Shown here: one piece after another, positions 55,485 through 64,000 of the stretch
Position numbering within the stretch: position 1 is the first letter of the stretch
Layout of the letters: the number at the start of each line of letters is the position of its first letter
Assembly: GCA_009363875.1 (NCBI GenBank)
Contig: CM018688.1
Coordinates: 59,807,001-59,871,000 of the forward strand
Reading direction: 5' to 3'
DNA length: 64,000 nt
From: Mikania micrantha
Lineage: Eukaryota; Streptophyta; Magnoliopsida; Asterales; Asteraceae
The notes under the pieces: model-generated
Databases searched by the model: none
Seen by the model: the letters and a program-made list of their open reading frames with translations, nothing else
Told to the model about the DNA's origin: nothing
Translations under genes and position numbers: made by a program

Positions 55485-58199
55485 TTAGTTTCTTTTAACT
55501 GATGAAGAATTTTTCAAGTGTTGTTTCTTTGAATCTGGAACCACCTCCTTACCTTTCTTGAACTTATTTGATTCAGTTCCATGTGAGGTGTTTCCAGTCT
55601 TTGAACTGACAGATGATTCTGGTACAAACTTGGAACGAAATTCAGTTTTCATTTTGAGAAGGTTTTTGTTTTTATGCTTTATTTTGTTGAATTTAGAACC
55701 TTTTCTGTACCAGCAATCATCAGTGGAATGATTAAACAGCCTACAAATTTCACAAGGCACCCTCTTTTGCTTTCCCTTGTGATTATCTACAAGTACTGAT
55801 GACTTAGATACTGAGTTTTTGTTCTTCAGCACATTTGAAACATCAGTATTTGTAGACAAATTGATAACAGCTGATGTGCTGACAACCTCTGAAGAGGTAT
55901 TCTTCAGCACTTGTCTATCAACCCTTTTCCACTTATCAATAGTTGTGCCATCAGCTTTTTCTACAACTACTGATGAGTGATTCTGACTTATCAGAAGCCG
56001 TGCATCTTTCTCTCCAGTGCCATGCCCATCTGACTTAACCAGTTTTAAATTTAATTCATTTGAAACCTTTTCATCAGGGTTAATCTCAATTAAAACACTA
56101 TCCTGACATGTTTCATCCTGGATAACATTTGTACATCCAAGAGAATAAGAATAAGTTTCAATGTCAATAGTTTCAGACTCAGATTTGCAGGCACTTGAAT
56201 CACTTTCAAATGATTCTTCAGCATCAGACTTTTCTGAAGATTTGGTGGATTGGTATACACTGTCTCCTTCAGACTCACAGTTAAGATTTTTTGATGTATA
56301 ATCAGTTGGAGGAGCAGTGTGATTGTATCCAATACCAAACTTCACATTTGATGCTGTTTGTTTGTTTAACAACAACTCAAACCCCTTGCAAGATTCAACC
56401 CATCTTGCACATTCTACTTGGGTTGCTGCAAGTGTTTGTTTCAGATCATTATGCTTCACAAGCATGACTTCCACTCTAGCTTTTTCATCAGATAACAAAC
56501 ATTTAAGTTTATAAATATCAGACTCTTTTTCATTTAAAGCTTTTTCAAACTCAGTTTTGTTTTTAGCCACAGCCTTCTCTAATTCAAATTTCTCATTTAT
56601 CAATTCTACATTTATTTCCCTAATGGAAGCAAATGCTGAAATACATGACTCTGAGCATAACTTAGCTTTTGATTCAGAAGATACCTGTGATGTTGAAGAA
56701 GATTGACAAGAGTTGTCAGTTGAATCAATAGCCATCAATGCAAGATTTCCAAAAGGATTGTCTCCACCATGTGGACCATTTTCAGAATAAGGCTGCATGT
56801 TGAAGTCAGATAAATCATCAGGTAGACTACTCCAATCAACTACTCCAGGAGTAAAGAAACTTTGATGCTGTTGTTGTTGAGACTGTTGATTGGTTTGAGA
56901 TTTGCTGGTATCAGGAAGAACAGGTGATTGTGAAGGAATTAATGCTGGAGTGTGTGTAGGTTGAGGCATGTAGAAACAAGGATATGGATATGGCATAGGA
57001 TTTTGTTGAACAAAGTGAGCTGGATAGAATTGTTGTTGACTAGTACCAGAGGATTGTGATCCTTTGCTTGATGGGTTGTTGCTTGGAAAAGTCACAAAAG
57101 GTGCAGCAGAGTTAGAACCAGTAGATTTGCACTCCCTAGCAAAGTGACCAAGTCTATGACACTTATGGCACCTCAGCTTCCCTTTGTCAAATCCAACTTT
57201 GGTTTTGCCAGATAATCCAGGGAACTTTCTTCCTGTTCGTTTATAGAACTTTTGTGATCTGATGTTGATTAATGCCATTTGACTCAAAATGTCCATCTCC
57301 TCTAGATCATCATCCGGGATTCCTTTCAAATCATCCATCACAAAACACAAGTTATCACCATAATTTCCTGCATTACCATCAACTCCCACAAAAGCATGTT
57401 CAGAATTGTTAGTAGAAAAATCAATATGTTCATCATAAGAACATTCAGACCCATTAAACTCTGACTCCTGACCTATCAAAGCAGTGTTACCAGGAACAAA
57501 ATCATCAGCAAGTTTTCCAGATGAAGACAGTTTTCTCTTTTGTTCTACCTCTCTCTCAAATGTTAAGAGTTTCCCATGAAGTTGGGTGAGAGATAGATGT
57601 TCTAGAGTTGCACTGGAGCGTAGGATAATAGTATAAGTATCCCATCTCTCAGGCAGTGATCTGAGAAATCTGTTATTCATCTGACTATTAGTATATTCTT
57701 GCTTAACCATTTTCAACTCAGAAATTAGACATGAGAAACGCTCAAATTGTTGAGTCAATGATTCACCCTTCCTATGAGAGAACGTCTCATACTGTTGGGC
57801 GAGGATTTCTCTTGTGTTTGCTAAAACCTCATCGGTTCCACCAAATTGTTCTTTCAGTGCAACCCAGAGATCATGAGCAGTATCATGATGCATCAAGCCA
57901 GAGTAAATCTCATTCGGCAAGGCCATGGCCAGAATACCATGAGCTTTCGCATCAATTTCAAACAGTTTGATATCCTCATCCGAATACATATCCGAAGGTT
58001 TCGGAATCATTAGTTTAGTTTCAGGATCAGTAATCATGGGTTTATAAGGACCATGCACTACAGATTTCCAACATCCTGCACTGTTAATTGACAGGTGATG
58101 TAGCATTCTACGTTGCCATATGTTGTACTCACTCCGCACAAGCATCGGAGGCTTGGTTGCGGAGCCTGTATTGTGCGGATCATTGTTTGGAGTCGTCAT
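55485..58199 (-). CDS. Sirevirus-like gag
   Basis: Starts at ATG 58199 (MTTPNNDPHNTGSATK); the frame is open six codons further up but without ATG. Residues 20-230 are a UBN2-type copia capsid (IWQRRMLHHLSINSAGCW, DLWVALKEQFGGTDEVL, MNNRFLRSLPERWDTY). A first CCHC knuckle (CHKCHRLGHFAREC) is near residue 343. A Gln/Pro-rich stretch, a Glu/Lys-rich coiled-coil region (around 540-600) and a second CCHC (CEICRLFNHSTDDC near 815) follow. At about 904 residues it is large even for a Sirevirus gag. It forms particles and binds the RNA. It stops at 55485 in a frame different from pol. Confidence 0.88.
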   Translation of the reverse strand: MTTPNNDPHNTGSATKPPMLVRSEYNIWQRRMLHHLSINSAGCWKSVVHGPYKPMITDPETKLMIPKPSDMYSDEDIKLFEIDAKAHGILAMALPNEIYSGLMHHDTAHDLWVALKEQFGGTDEVLANTREILAQQYETFSHRKGESLTQQFERFSCLISELKMVKQEYTNSQMNNRFLRSLPERWDTYTIILRSSATLEHLSLTQLHGKLLTFEREVEQKRKLSSSGKLADDFVPGNTALIGQESEFNGSECSYDEHIDFSTNNSEHAFVGVDGNAGNYGDNLCFVMDDLKGIPDDDLEEMDILSQMALINIRSQKFYKRTGRKFPGLSGKTKVGFDKGKLRCHKCHRLGHFARECKSTGSNSAAPFVTFPSNNPSSKGSQSSGTSQQQFYPAHFVQQNPMPYPYPCFYMPQPTHTPALIPSQSPVLPDTSKSQTNQQSQQQQHQSFFTPGVVDWSSLPDDLSDFNMQPYSENGPHGGDNPFGNLALMAIDSTDNSCQSSSTSQVSSESKAKLCSESCISAFASIREINVELINEKFELEKAVAKNKTEFEKALNEKESDIYKLKCLLSDEKARVEVMLVKHNDLKQTLAATQVECARWVESCKGFELLLNKQTASNVKFGIGYNHTAPPTDYTSKNLNCESEGDSVYQSTKSSEKSDAEESFESDSSACKSESETIDIETYSYSLGCTNVIQDETCQDSVLIEINPDEKVSNELNLKLVKSDGHGTGEKDARLLISQNHSSVVVEKADGTTIDKWKRVDRQVLKNTSSEVVSTSAVINLSTNTDVSNVLKNKNSVSKSSVLVDNHKGKQKRVPCEICRLFNHSTDDCWYRKGSKFNKIKHKNKNLLKMKTEFRSKFVPESSVSSKTGNTSHGTESNKFKKGKEVVPDSKKQHLKNSSSVKRN

Positions 58200-58408
58200 G
58201 ATCACAGATTCAAGCAATTAGACACAAGCTAATGCAAATTTCGATCAATTGATTCAAAACAAATTAATATTGAAGGACAAATCAACAGAAGTTAACAGAA
58301 AACTTCAATCTATAACAAATTCTTACTTAATCAGCTAATTCGATCAATTAGAGAACAAATTTGAGCAGTTTCAGAGATCAATTGTTTAATCGATCAATGA
58401 TTAACCTG

Positions 58409-58421
58409 CTCTGATACCAAT
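58409..58421 (-). other. Primer-binding site of the Sirevirus-like element
   Basis: CTCTGATACCAAT abuts the right LTR; on the minus strand ATTGGTATCAGAG is complementary to initiator tRNA-Met. Confidence 0.9.
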
Positions 58422-59014
58422 TGTAGGATCAGATGTTCTCAATTGATTCATTAATAGAGTATAGCAGCGGAATTCAAAGTTGAATTAGCACAATCATAGC
58501 AAGAACAAAGTTCAATCAAACAGTAAAGCACAAGTTTGTTATAGAGAGAGAATTTTGTAAAAGGAATAATTCAATCAATCGCAATAACTTCGTCTTATTA
58601 CAAAATTGTCAACTGCCCTTATATAAAGACAGTGACGTCTGATGATGTCACATGATGTTGACACCTAACAGACAAAACAAAACAACTGAAATAACTAAAC
58701 TACTGAGAATGTCTACAACATCTGAAGACATTCTCTTACAACTACTGAAGTATTAAAACTACTGAAGTAATAAACTAAAACATCTGATGAGTAAACTACT
58801 CATCAGACTCTTACAAGAACTGAAAGAAAACTACTGAAGACTAAACTACACACTACAACATCTGATGAATTACACTTCAGCTGTTGTATATCACTTCAGA
58901 TCTTGTAACTTCTGTACATTGTATGTCAGCCGTTGTGTTCTTCTTCAGTTGTTATAAGTGCTGTGAGACTTAGAGATTTTTCTGATCAGGCTCATTGGTT
59001 CTTTTAGTCCAACA
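58422..59014 (-). repeat. 5' LTR of the Sirevirus-like element
   Basis: 593 bp. It differs from the left LTR at GAATTTTG versus GAATTCTG and at AATTCAATC versus AATTTAATC. Confidence 0.95.
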
Positions 59015-59019
59015 TGTTG

Positions 59020-59545
59020 TTATTCTTACACCTAACTTTTTGAATTTATACCCCATATACGGCTCGTACTTCCTGTACGGGACGTATTAGTCCTTGTGCC
59101 TAACATTCTTTGAATTTTAAAATTCAATACGGCCCATACAGGTCAGTACGGGTCGTATTACTTAATTTTGTCCGACAAAAGTCGGTAATATGGGACAACA
59201 ACCGGTAACTATACGAGTCGTACGAGCTAGTATGGTCCATATTAAAACCCTAAACGTTTAAATTATGTGTATGTTCAGATTATTTGACAATATTCATTTA
59301 AATATCATTCGAACGATTCAAACGAATGCATCGTTTCTCAAATTTACAAATTTGATATTCAATTTGTTAACGATATGTAAGACTAAAAATAGGGTAAAAT
59401 ATTCTTAAAATACAATTTAATTATAACATATTTCATGAAGTAAATCAAAATAAGATTGAATTTAATTTTATGATACAATTATAAACATGGAAATATTAAA
59501 ATCAAAAGTTTATAAGCTTTTATGAAACTTTTAAGATTAAATATA
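59020..59545. other. Gene-free stretch with CGTACGG-type words
   Basis: 59050-59250 contains repeated, partly palindromic words such as TACGGCTCGTAC, TACGGGACGTATT and ACGGGTCGTATTA. The same theme recurs near 60980 and 62330-62600. Otherwise it is AT-rich with no gene. Confidence 0.5.
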
Positions 59546-60121
59546 GAGTTAATTTCTATTTTGGTCCCTGTGGTTTTTAACTATTCTCTATTTTAGTACC
59601 AACATTTAGATAATTCCTATTTTGGTCCCTGTGGTTTTAATTATTCTCTATTTTAGTACCAAAATTTGTTTTTTACTCATTATTGACCCCACCGTTTAGG
59701 GGTGTTCAAAATATTCGAAACTCGAAAAAATTCGAAATCCGAATCGTATCCAAAACCCGAAAAAACCGTATCCGAAATCTATTTCGGGTTTTTCGGGTCG
59801 GATAATATGATTTTAGATTCGGGTCAGGTTATTCGGATGAAAAATTCGGGTTTTCGGGTCGGATAAATATATTTTGAATTTTGGGTCGGGTTTCGGATAG
59901 ATCAAAAATATTTTTCAACCCGATGAACACCCCTACCACCGTTTGGTACTAGAATAGAGAATAATTAAAAACCACAGGGACCAAAATCGGAAAATATCTA
60001 AATTTTGGTACTAAAATAGAGAATAATTAAAACCACAGGGACCAAAATAGGAATTATCTAAATGTTGGTACTAAAATAGAGAATAATTAATAACCACAGG
60101 GACCAAAATAGAAATTAACTC
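59546..60121. mobile_element. Fold-back MITE built from a repeated unit
   Basis: The ends GAGTTAATTTCTATTTTGGT and ACCAAAATAGAAATTAACTC are perfect inverted repeats. The unit TTTGGTCCCTGTGGTTTT...CTCTATTTTAGTACC occurs twice on the left arm and three times inverted on the right arm. The flanks TTAAATATA and ATAAATATA agree at 8 of 9 positions, suggesting a Mutator-like 9-bp duplication. A hAT-like MITE sits in its centre. Confidence 0.75.
59699..59936. mobile_element. hAT-like MITE nested in the fold-back MITE
   Basis: Terminal inverted repeats AGGGGTGTTCA and TGAACACCCCTAC are flanked by the 8-bp repeat CACCGTTT (59691-59698 and 59937-59944), typical of hAT elements. The interior is made of TTCGGGT and CCCGAA words. 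238 bp, non-coding. Confidence 0.85.
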
Positions 60122-61850
60122 ATAAATATAAATATTAAAATTTTAAAACTATAACAATTTGTTTTATAAAAGAATTCACATAAAATTGTAAATTTAATCA
60201 AATGAAGAGACTGAACTTGTAACATTCTGTTTTGTGGATAAAAATAAAATACTCTAGTTTATAATAAAAATACTATTACTCAAAAATATAATGATAGAAA
60301 TTGTCTATCAAATACTCTCATTTATAATAAAACACTCTCGTTTATACTAACGTGAAGCATATTATTCCGTTTATACTGACATAAGTAAAACACACGTTAA
60401 TCAAATGTTCTGTCAATAAACCGGTATCTTGCGGCGGATATGTTAAAAAGAAAAGGTTACCAATTTAACGTATTACAATGCATAAAAGTTTAACAATTTG
60501 AATGTTTATTTAAGAAAACAAAATCTTGTAAGTAAATACACGTGTTATAGCAAAGACATTAATAATATCCGAAACCTTAATGTATCATGCTTAAAAAATG
60601 ATTTTTTACTAACAAGAAAAACTAACAATAGAAAATTTTTATTTTCATCACAAACAATAGTAACATCTTAAATTAAAAAGAAATTAAACTTAAAGTACTT
60701 GAAAAAAGCTTAACCTCAGTCTTAGTATCATTTTATACAGTTTATCGTTAAACAAAATGATTTGTATTATATAAAAATGTATTGGTATTGTGTTGTGTTT
60801 TTGTAGATTTTTAAACGTGGTACGCAATTAACGTGTGTGAAAAACGGTGTTTTATGTTAGAGTAAAACACTATATAAGTTTTTAGTGAAGTAGTAAATGA
60901 TGTTATTGGGTTTTTAAAATATTTTAGAAATTATCTATTGATGTATAAAAGGGTTTATAAGAAGGAATTTTATGAACAGTACGGGCCGTATAGACTTGTA
61001 CGCACCGTAATGTTCTTTTCTTGACAAAGATAGTTGACCGATGTTGAAGTGTCAGCCAAAAATAAGAGTAAAACTCGAGTCCTAGCTACCTTATTAGATA
61101 TGGTAAGTCGGGTGTCGAACCATGAAGAGTTTATGTTGATGGTGTAATTGTTACTTGATTCATGATCTAAACTTAACTAAAACGGAAAATGTAAACTTGA
61201 ATTGAAGGGTTGTTTGTTAAACTTGATTATTAATTGCAATTAACTAAAATGGTTTTGAACAATAATAAAAAAAGGTGATTCCCCCGGGACTTGAATTCAA
61301 AGTGAGATTCATAGATTAGTTACTAAGTTGTAACAACCACATAGACATTATTAGAAGATTCAAATGTTTGTGATGAACAAAGACTAGTTGCTTCGATTGC
61401 AAAAAATGGAAGATTATCACATGAACATCAATTACATATTATAAAACCCAATCACAATCTAATATATCCTAAGTGCTAGAAATCTCAGGAATTGAAAGAC
61501 AATGAATTAGGTTTTGAATAAAAATCCAATCTTTACAATCAAATGAATAAACGATAAGAAAAAAACATCAAATGCTTAGATTGCTAGTTTCAAACACAAT
61601 AGTAAACTAATCTAAACCACCCACTTACAAGAATCCTTCACTCGGAGGAACCCACACAGAAATTAGCCGCTCATCTCTTTGAATTGATCTTCAAATCTGG
61701 ATTGGATCTGCATTTGGGATGATTTGGCAATGTTTGGATGGAAGAGAATGACTAAAAAGCTTCGATTTTGATGTCCTTGGTCGTCCAAATCCGCCTAGAA
61801 CCGACTGGGAGAGAAGAAGATACTAAAAAACCCTAAAAATCACATTTTTA
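60122..61850. other. Gene-free AT-rich stretch
   Basis: No supported gene. One inexact ACGGGCCGTATAGACTTGTA motif lies near 60983. Nothing else is recognised. Confidence 0.5.
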
Positions 61851-61862
61851 TAGATGCAGACT

Positions 61863-62012
61863 TCGTCAGGACCGTAAGCTATGGTCTGTCCGTAAGCTAC
61901 GGTTGGGACTTTCTGTTAAGGTTGACCGTAAGCTATGGCCAGCCCGTAAGCTATGGTCTGCAGGTTCTGTTAGAAAGTGCAGTAAGCTATGGTCAGCCTG
62001 TAGGCTATGGTC
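61863..62012 (+). repeat. Short repeats of GTAAGCTATGGTC
   Basis: Six to seven copies of CGTAAGCTATGGTC and variants (CGTAAGCTACGGTT, CTGTAGGCTATGGTC) with 10-20 bp spacers. The frame across it is a repeat artefact. Confidence 0.8.
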
Positions 62013-62719
62013 TAGCCAGATTCCTTCCTAACTTGTTTTCTTCATATCTTTCTCATTTTAAGTCCATTTTTCGCACCGTAGAAACCCAAATCTTCGTCTC
62101 AAGATCCTCTAGTCTATTAACTCACGATCCTTTCACTTTGAAATGGTTAAGTGCTTCCATAATTGCTCCCAATCTTCGCATTTAACCTACAAACACACAA
62201 GATTGCATAGTTATCTAATTCTAACCAATCAAACACATGAATATGCATAAAATTTGACATTAAACACACATAATACTCATTCCAAACCCCATACATCAAT
62301 AGTTGGTATGTAGAATGGACGACCATAGAATATGAGCTGTATACGGCTAGACGATGGTAGAGTATGGGCAGTATATGATGAACGACGGTAGGCATGTACG
62401 GGCAGTATAGATCTATACGGCTCGTATAACTCCCAAAGTTTGCCCGGAACCAGCATCTTTGAAATGAAAAAAAACTCGATCCATGTATGGCCCGTACTGA
62501 AATGTACGGGCCGTACACGAATTGTTGCACTGATTTTTTTGTCAGTACGATGGAATGTTTGTCGGTACCTTATACGGCATGTACCGGCATGTTCGGCCCG
62601 TATAAAATAAGTAGGGTTTTAAAATAAAATGTTGGGTGTTTAAATAACCCAAGGCTATTTGATACAATAAATACAAATTTTTTGTGCAGCTAAGATACTT
62701 GGTAGATTTGTTGCGGTGT
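62013..62719. other. Gene-free stretch with CGTACGG-type words
   Basis: 62330-62620 has many partly palindromic words (ACGGCTCGTATA, ACGGGCCGTACAC, GGCCCGTATA) like those at 59050-59250. They may be relics of LTR or subterminal repeats of an unidentified element. No gene. Confidence 0.45.
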
Positions 62720-62727
62720 CAACGGCC

Positions 62728-63527
62728 TAGGGTTGTTCATTGAATCGAATTGTGAATAACTCAAATATTTCAAATCGAATGATTTCGAATTTTGATTTTT
62801 TTAATAGCATTCAAATTCTATTCAAATTTGAAATCAATTCGAAAAAACCAATTCAAATTCGAATTCGAAATCCGAATTCGTTCTCAAATTCGAAATTGGA
62901 TTATATTCAAATTTAGAATTCGCGGAATTCGAATTGGTTTGATTTGAATTTAATTTTAAAAAATTGTTTATACTTTCTATCTTTATATATTCAAAATATC
63001 GATCAAAACCTTTAAACATCCAAATATCAAATAATCAACATCTAAGTTTTAATATGAGAGATATCATTTAAGCTAATAAAATGATAAAAGTTCAATAATG
63101 ATAACATACAAAAAATATAAACTGACAAGTCATCAAAATATTAGAAATCAACAATCAACATGATCAATTTTTGAGATTCACGATTGACGCTTTTATTGTG
63201 AATGTGTAGGTTTAGCATATTTAAAAGTGTTAAAATTATGTGTTTTTTATAATAAATTGACATTTTTGTAATAGTCTTTCAGTTTTTATAAGCTAAACCA
63301 CCTAACTAAAAAGCCTAATTTTTAAATATAGTAGCTACTTGTGTATATAAAATAAAAATATATAAATATTTAAATTCGAATTTCGAATCGAATCGAACTA
63401 AAAAATATGAAATTCGAAATTCGATATTATACTACGAATCGAATTTCGACTTCGTGATTTTCGAAATTGAAATCGAAACGAATTTCGATTTTTTCGAGTC
63501 ATATTCGAAAACTGAACATCCTTACAA
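62728..63527. mobile_element. hAT-like non-autonomous element
   Basis: The ends TAGGGTTGTTCA and, inverted, TAAGGATGTTCAG resemble the hAT-like MITE at 59699. The flanks CAACGGCC (62720-62727) and CAACGACC (63528-63535) agree at 7 of 8 bases. Subterminal zones are rich in AATTCGAAT and ATTTCGAAAT words. About 800 bp without transposase. Confidence 0.7.
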
Positions 63528-63535
63528 CAACGACC

Positions 63536-64000
63536 CTAGATCTCCTTTTTTTTTTTCTCATGGTTTTGTGAATGTGGATTCCTGACTTCTCCTACTATCT
63601 ATCTTATATCAAAAAATCTGAAGTCGTGGGTTACTAAAATCTGAAATCGTTTTGAACAATATTAAAGATAAAAACTATTCTACAAAAATTTATAAAATTA
63701 AATAACTTTTTTGAATGTAACTTTACGAGTTTACATACGAGACTTCATGAGTTACATATCTTTATCTAATTTTTTTTCTTATAAAATTTATAACCTTATA
63801 ACAAAAGTTAAGAAAAATTATAAAAATCAATTGGTTAGTAGAAGTTTTCTTTTAAACATCTCCTCTATAAAAATATATAGGGATGGGCTGATTCTTTTAG
63901 TGCATTTTTCTTTCAAATTTGAGCAATTATGCCAACATTTGGTGAACAAATATGTATGTCTTTATCTGATATTTTTATTTTAATTTTCTTATAACATTTA
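63536..64000. other. AT-rich end of window, nothing recognised
   Basis: No RNA gene, domain or repeat boundary is supported. The 90-codon frame at 63711-63983 has AT-driven composition and no family resemblance. Confidence 0.5.

Larger units (their letters stand above)
47297..59014 (-). mobile_element. Young Sirevirus-like Ty1/copia element with a third ORF
   Basis: LTRs of 593 bp (47297-47889 and 58422-59014) start TGTAGGATCAGATG and end TTTAGTCCAACA. The target duplication is TGTTG (47292-47296 and 59015-59019). The LTRs differ at two positions by eye, so the insertion is recent. Minus-strand order: LTR, PBS, gag (910-codon frame), pol (1116 codons), a 0.63 kb spacer with a minisatellite, a 1031-codon ORF, PPT, LTR. 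A large gag, complete pol and an extra downstream ORF are the layout of Sireviruses such as SIRE1 of soybean. Confidence 0.95.

Overview
The window is nuclear DNA of a eudicot plant, probably from the Asteraceae. It is AT-rich and consists almost entirely of transposable elements, many nested in one another. The gene models are plant-type: a CC-NBS-LRR resistance gene, a Tekay/Del-like Ty3 chromovirus and a Sirevirus-like Ty1/copia element. The family-level guess rests on recollection of similar third ORFs in Asteraceae retrotransposons and is an inference. I see no intact host gene. The one long host-gene relic is a broken NLR resistance gene at 42.9-46.0 kb on the minus strand.

Left part (1-18.2 kb): two fold-back elements; a 3.9 kb CACTA transposon (2120-6045, TSD ACA) that carries exon-like pieces, some resembling nucleoporin NUP85, and that sits inside an old LTR remnant; a 5'-truncated LINE (6649-8858, 13-bp TSD); a Harbinger-type element (10686-11561, TSD TTA) with a GC-rich core; a short non-autonomous LTR element (11582-14168, TSD AAATG), one LTR of which is split by a Mutator-like element with a 9-bp TSD; and a small Helitron (14918-15681).

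Middle (18.25-42.9 kb): a three-layer nest. A decayed Ty1/copia element (minus strand, fragments 18250-18858 and 41145-42922) was split by a Ty3 element with about 4.06 kb LTRs (plus strand, 18859-41144). That element lacks pol and keeps only a short gag-like ORF with a duplicated zinc-knuckle module. Its 5' LTR was split in turn by a young, nearly complete Tekay-like chromovirus (minus strand, 22332-34312, TSD AACAA, LTRs differing at only about ten positions by eye). The two Ty3 elements share PBS, PPT region, leader modules and LTR minisatellites, so the inner one belongs to the family that could have mobilised the outer one.

Right part (42.9-64 kb): the NLR pseudogene has four in-frame stops and one frameshift, and its 3' end is cut off by the LTR of the decayed copia element. 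Then come a 440-bp Helitron (46800-47239) and a young Sirevirus-like copia element (47297-59014, TSD TGTTG, LTRs differing at two positions by eye) with gag, pol and a long intact third ORF (1031 codons) of unknown function. The last 5 kb hold a MITE with a hAT-like MITE nested in it, repeats built on CGTACGG-like and GTAAGCTATGG-like motifs, and a second hAT-like element (62728-63527).

The least understood item is the third ORF of the copia element. The best mechanistic lead is the UAG-CAA-UCA context that interrupts gag in the young chromovirus.
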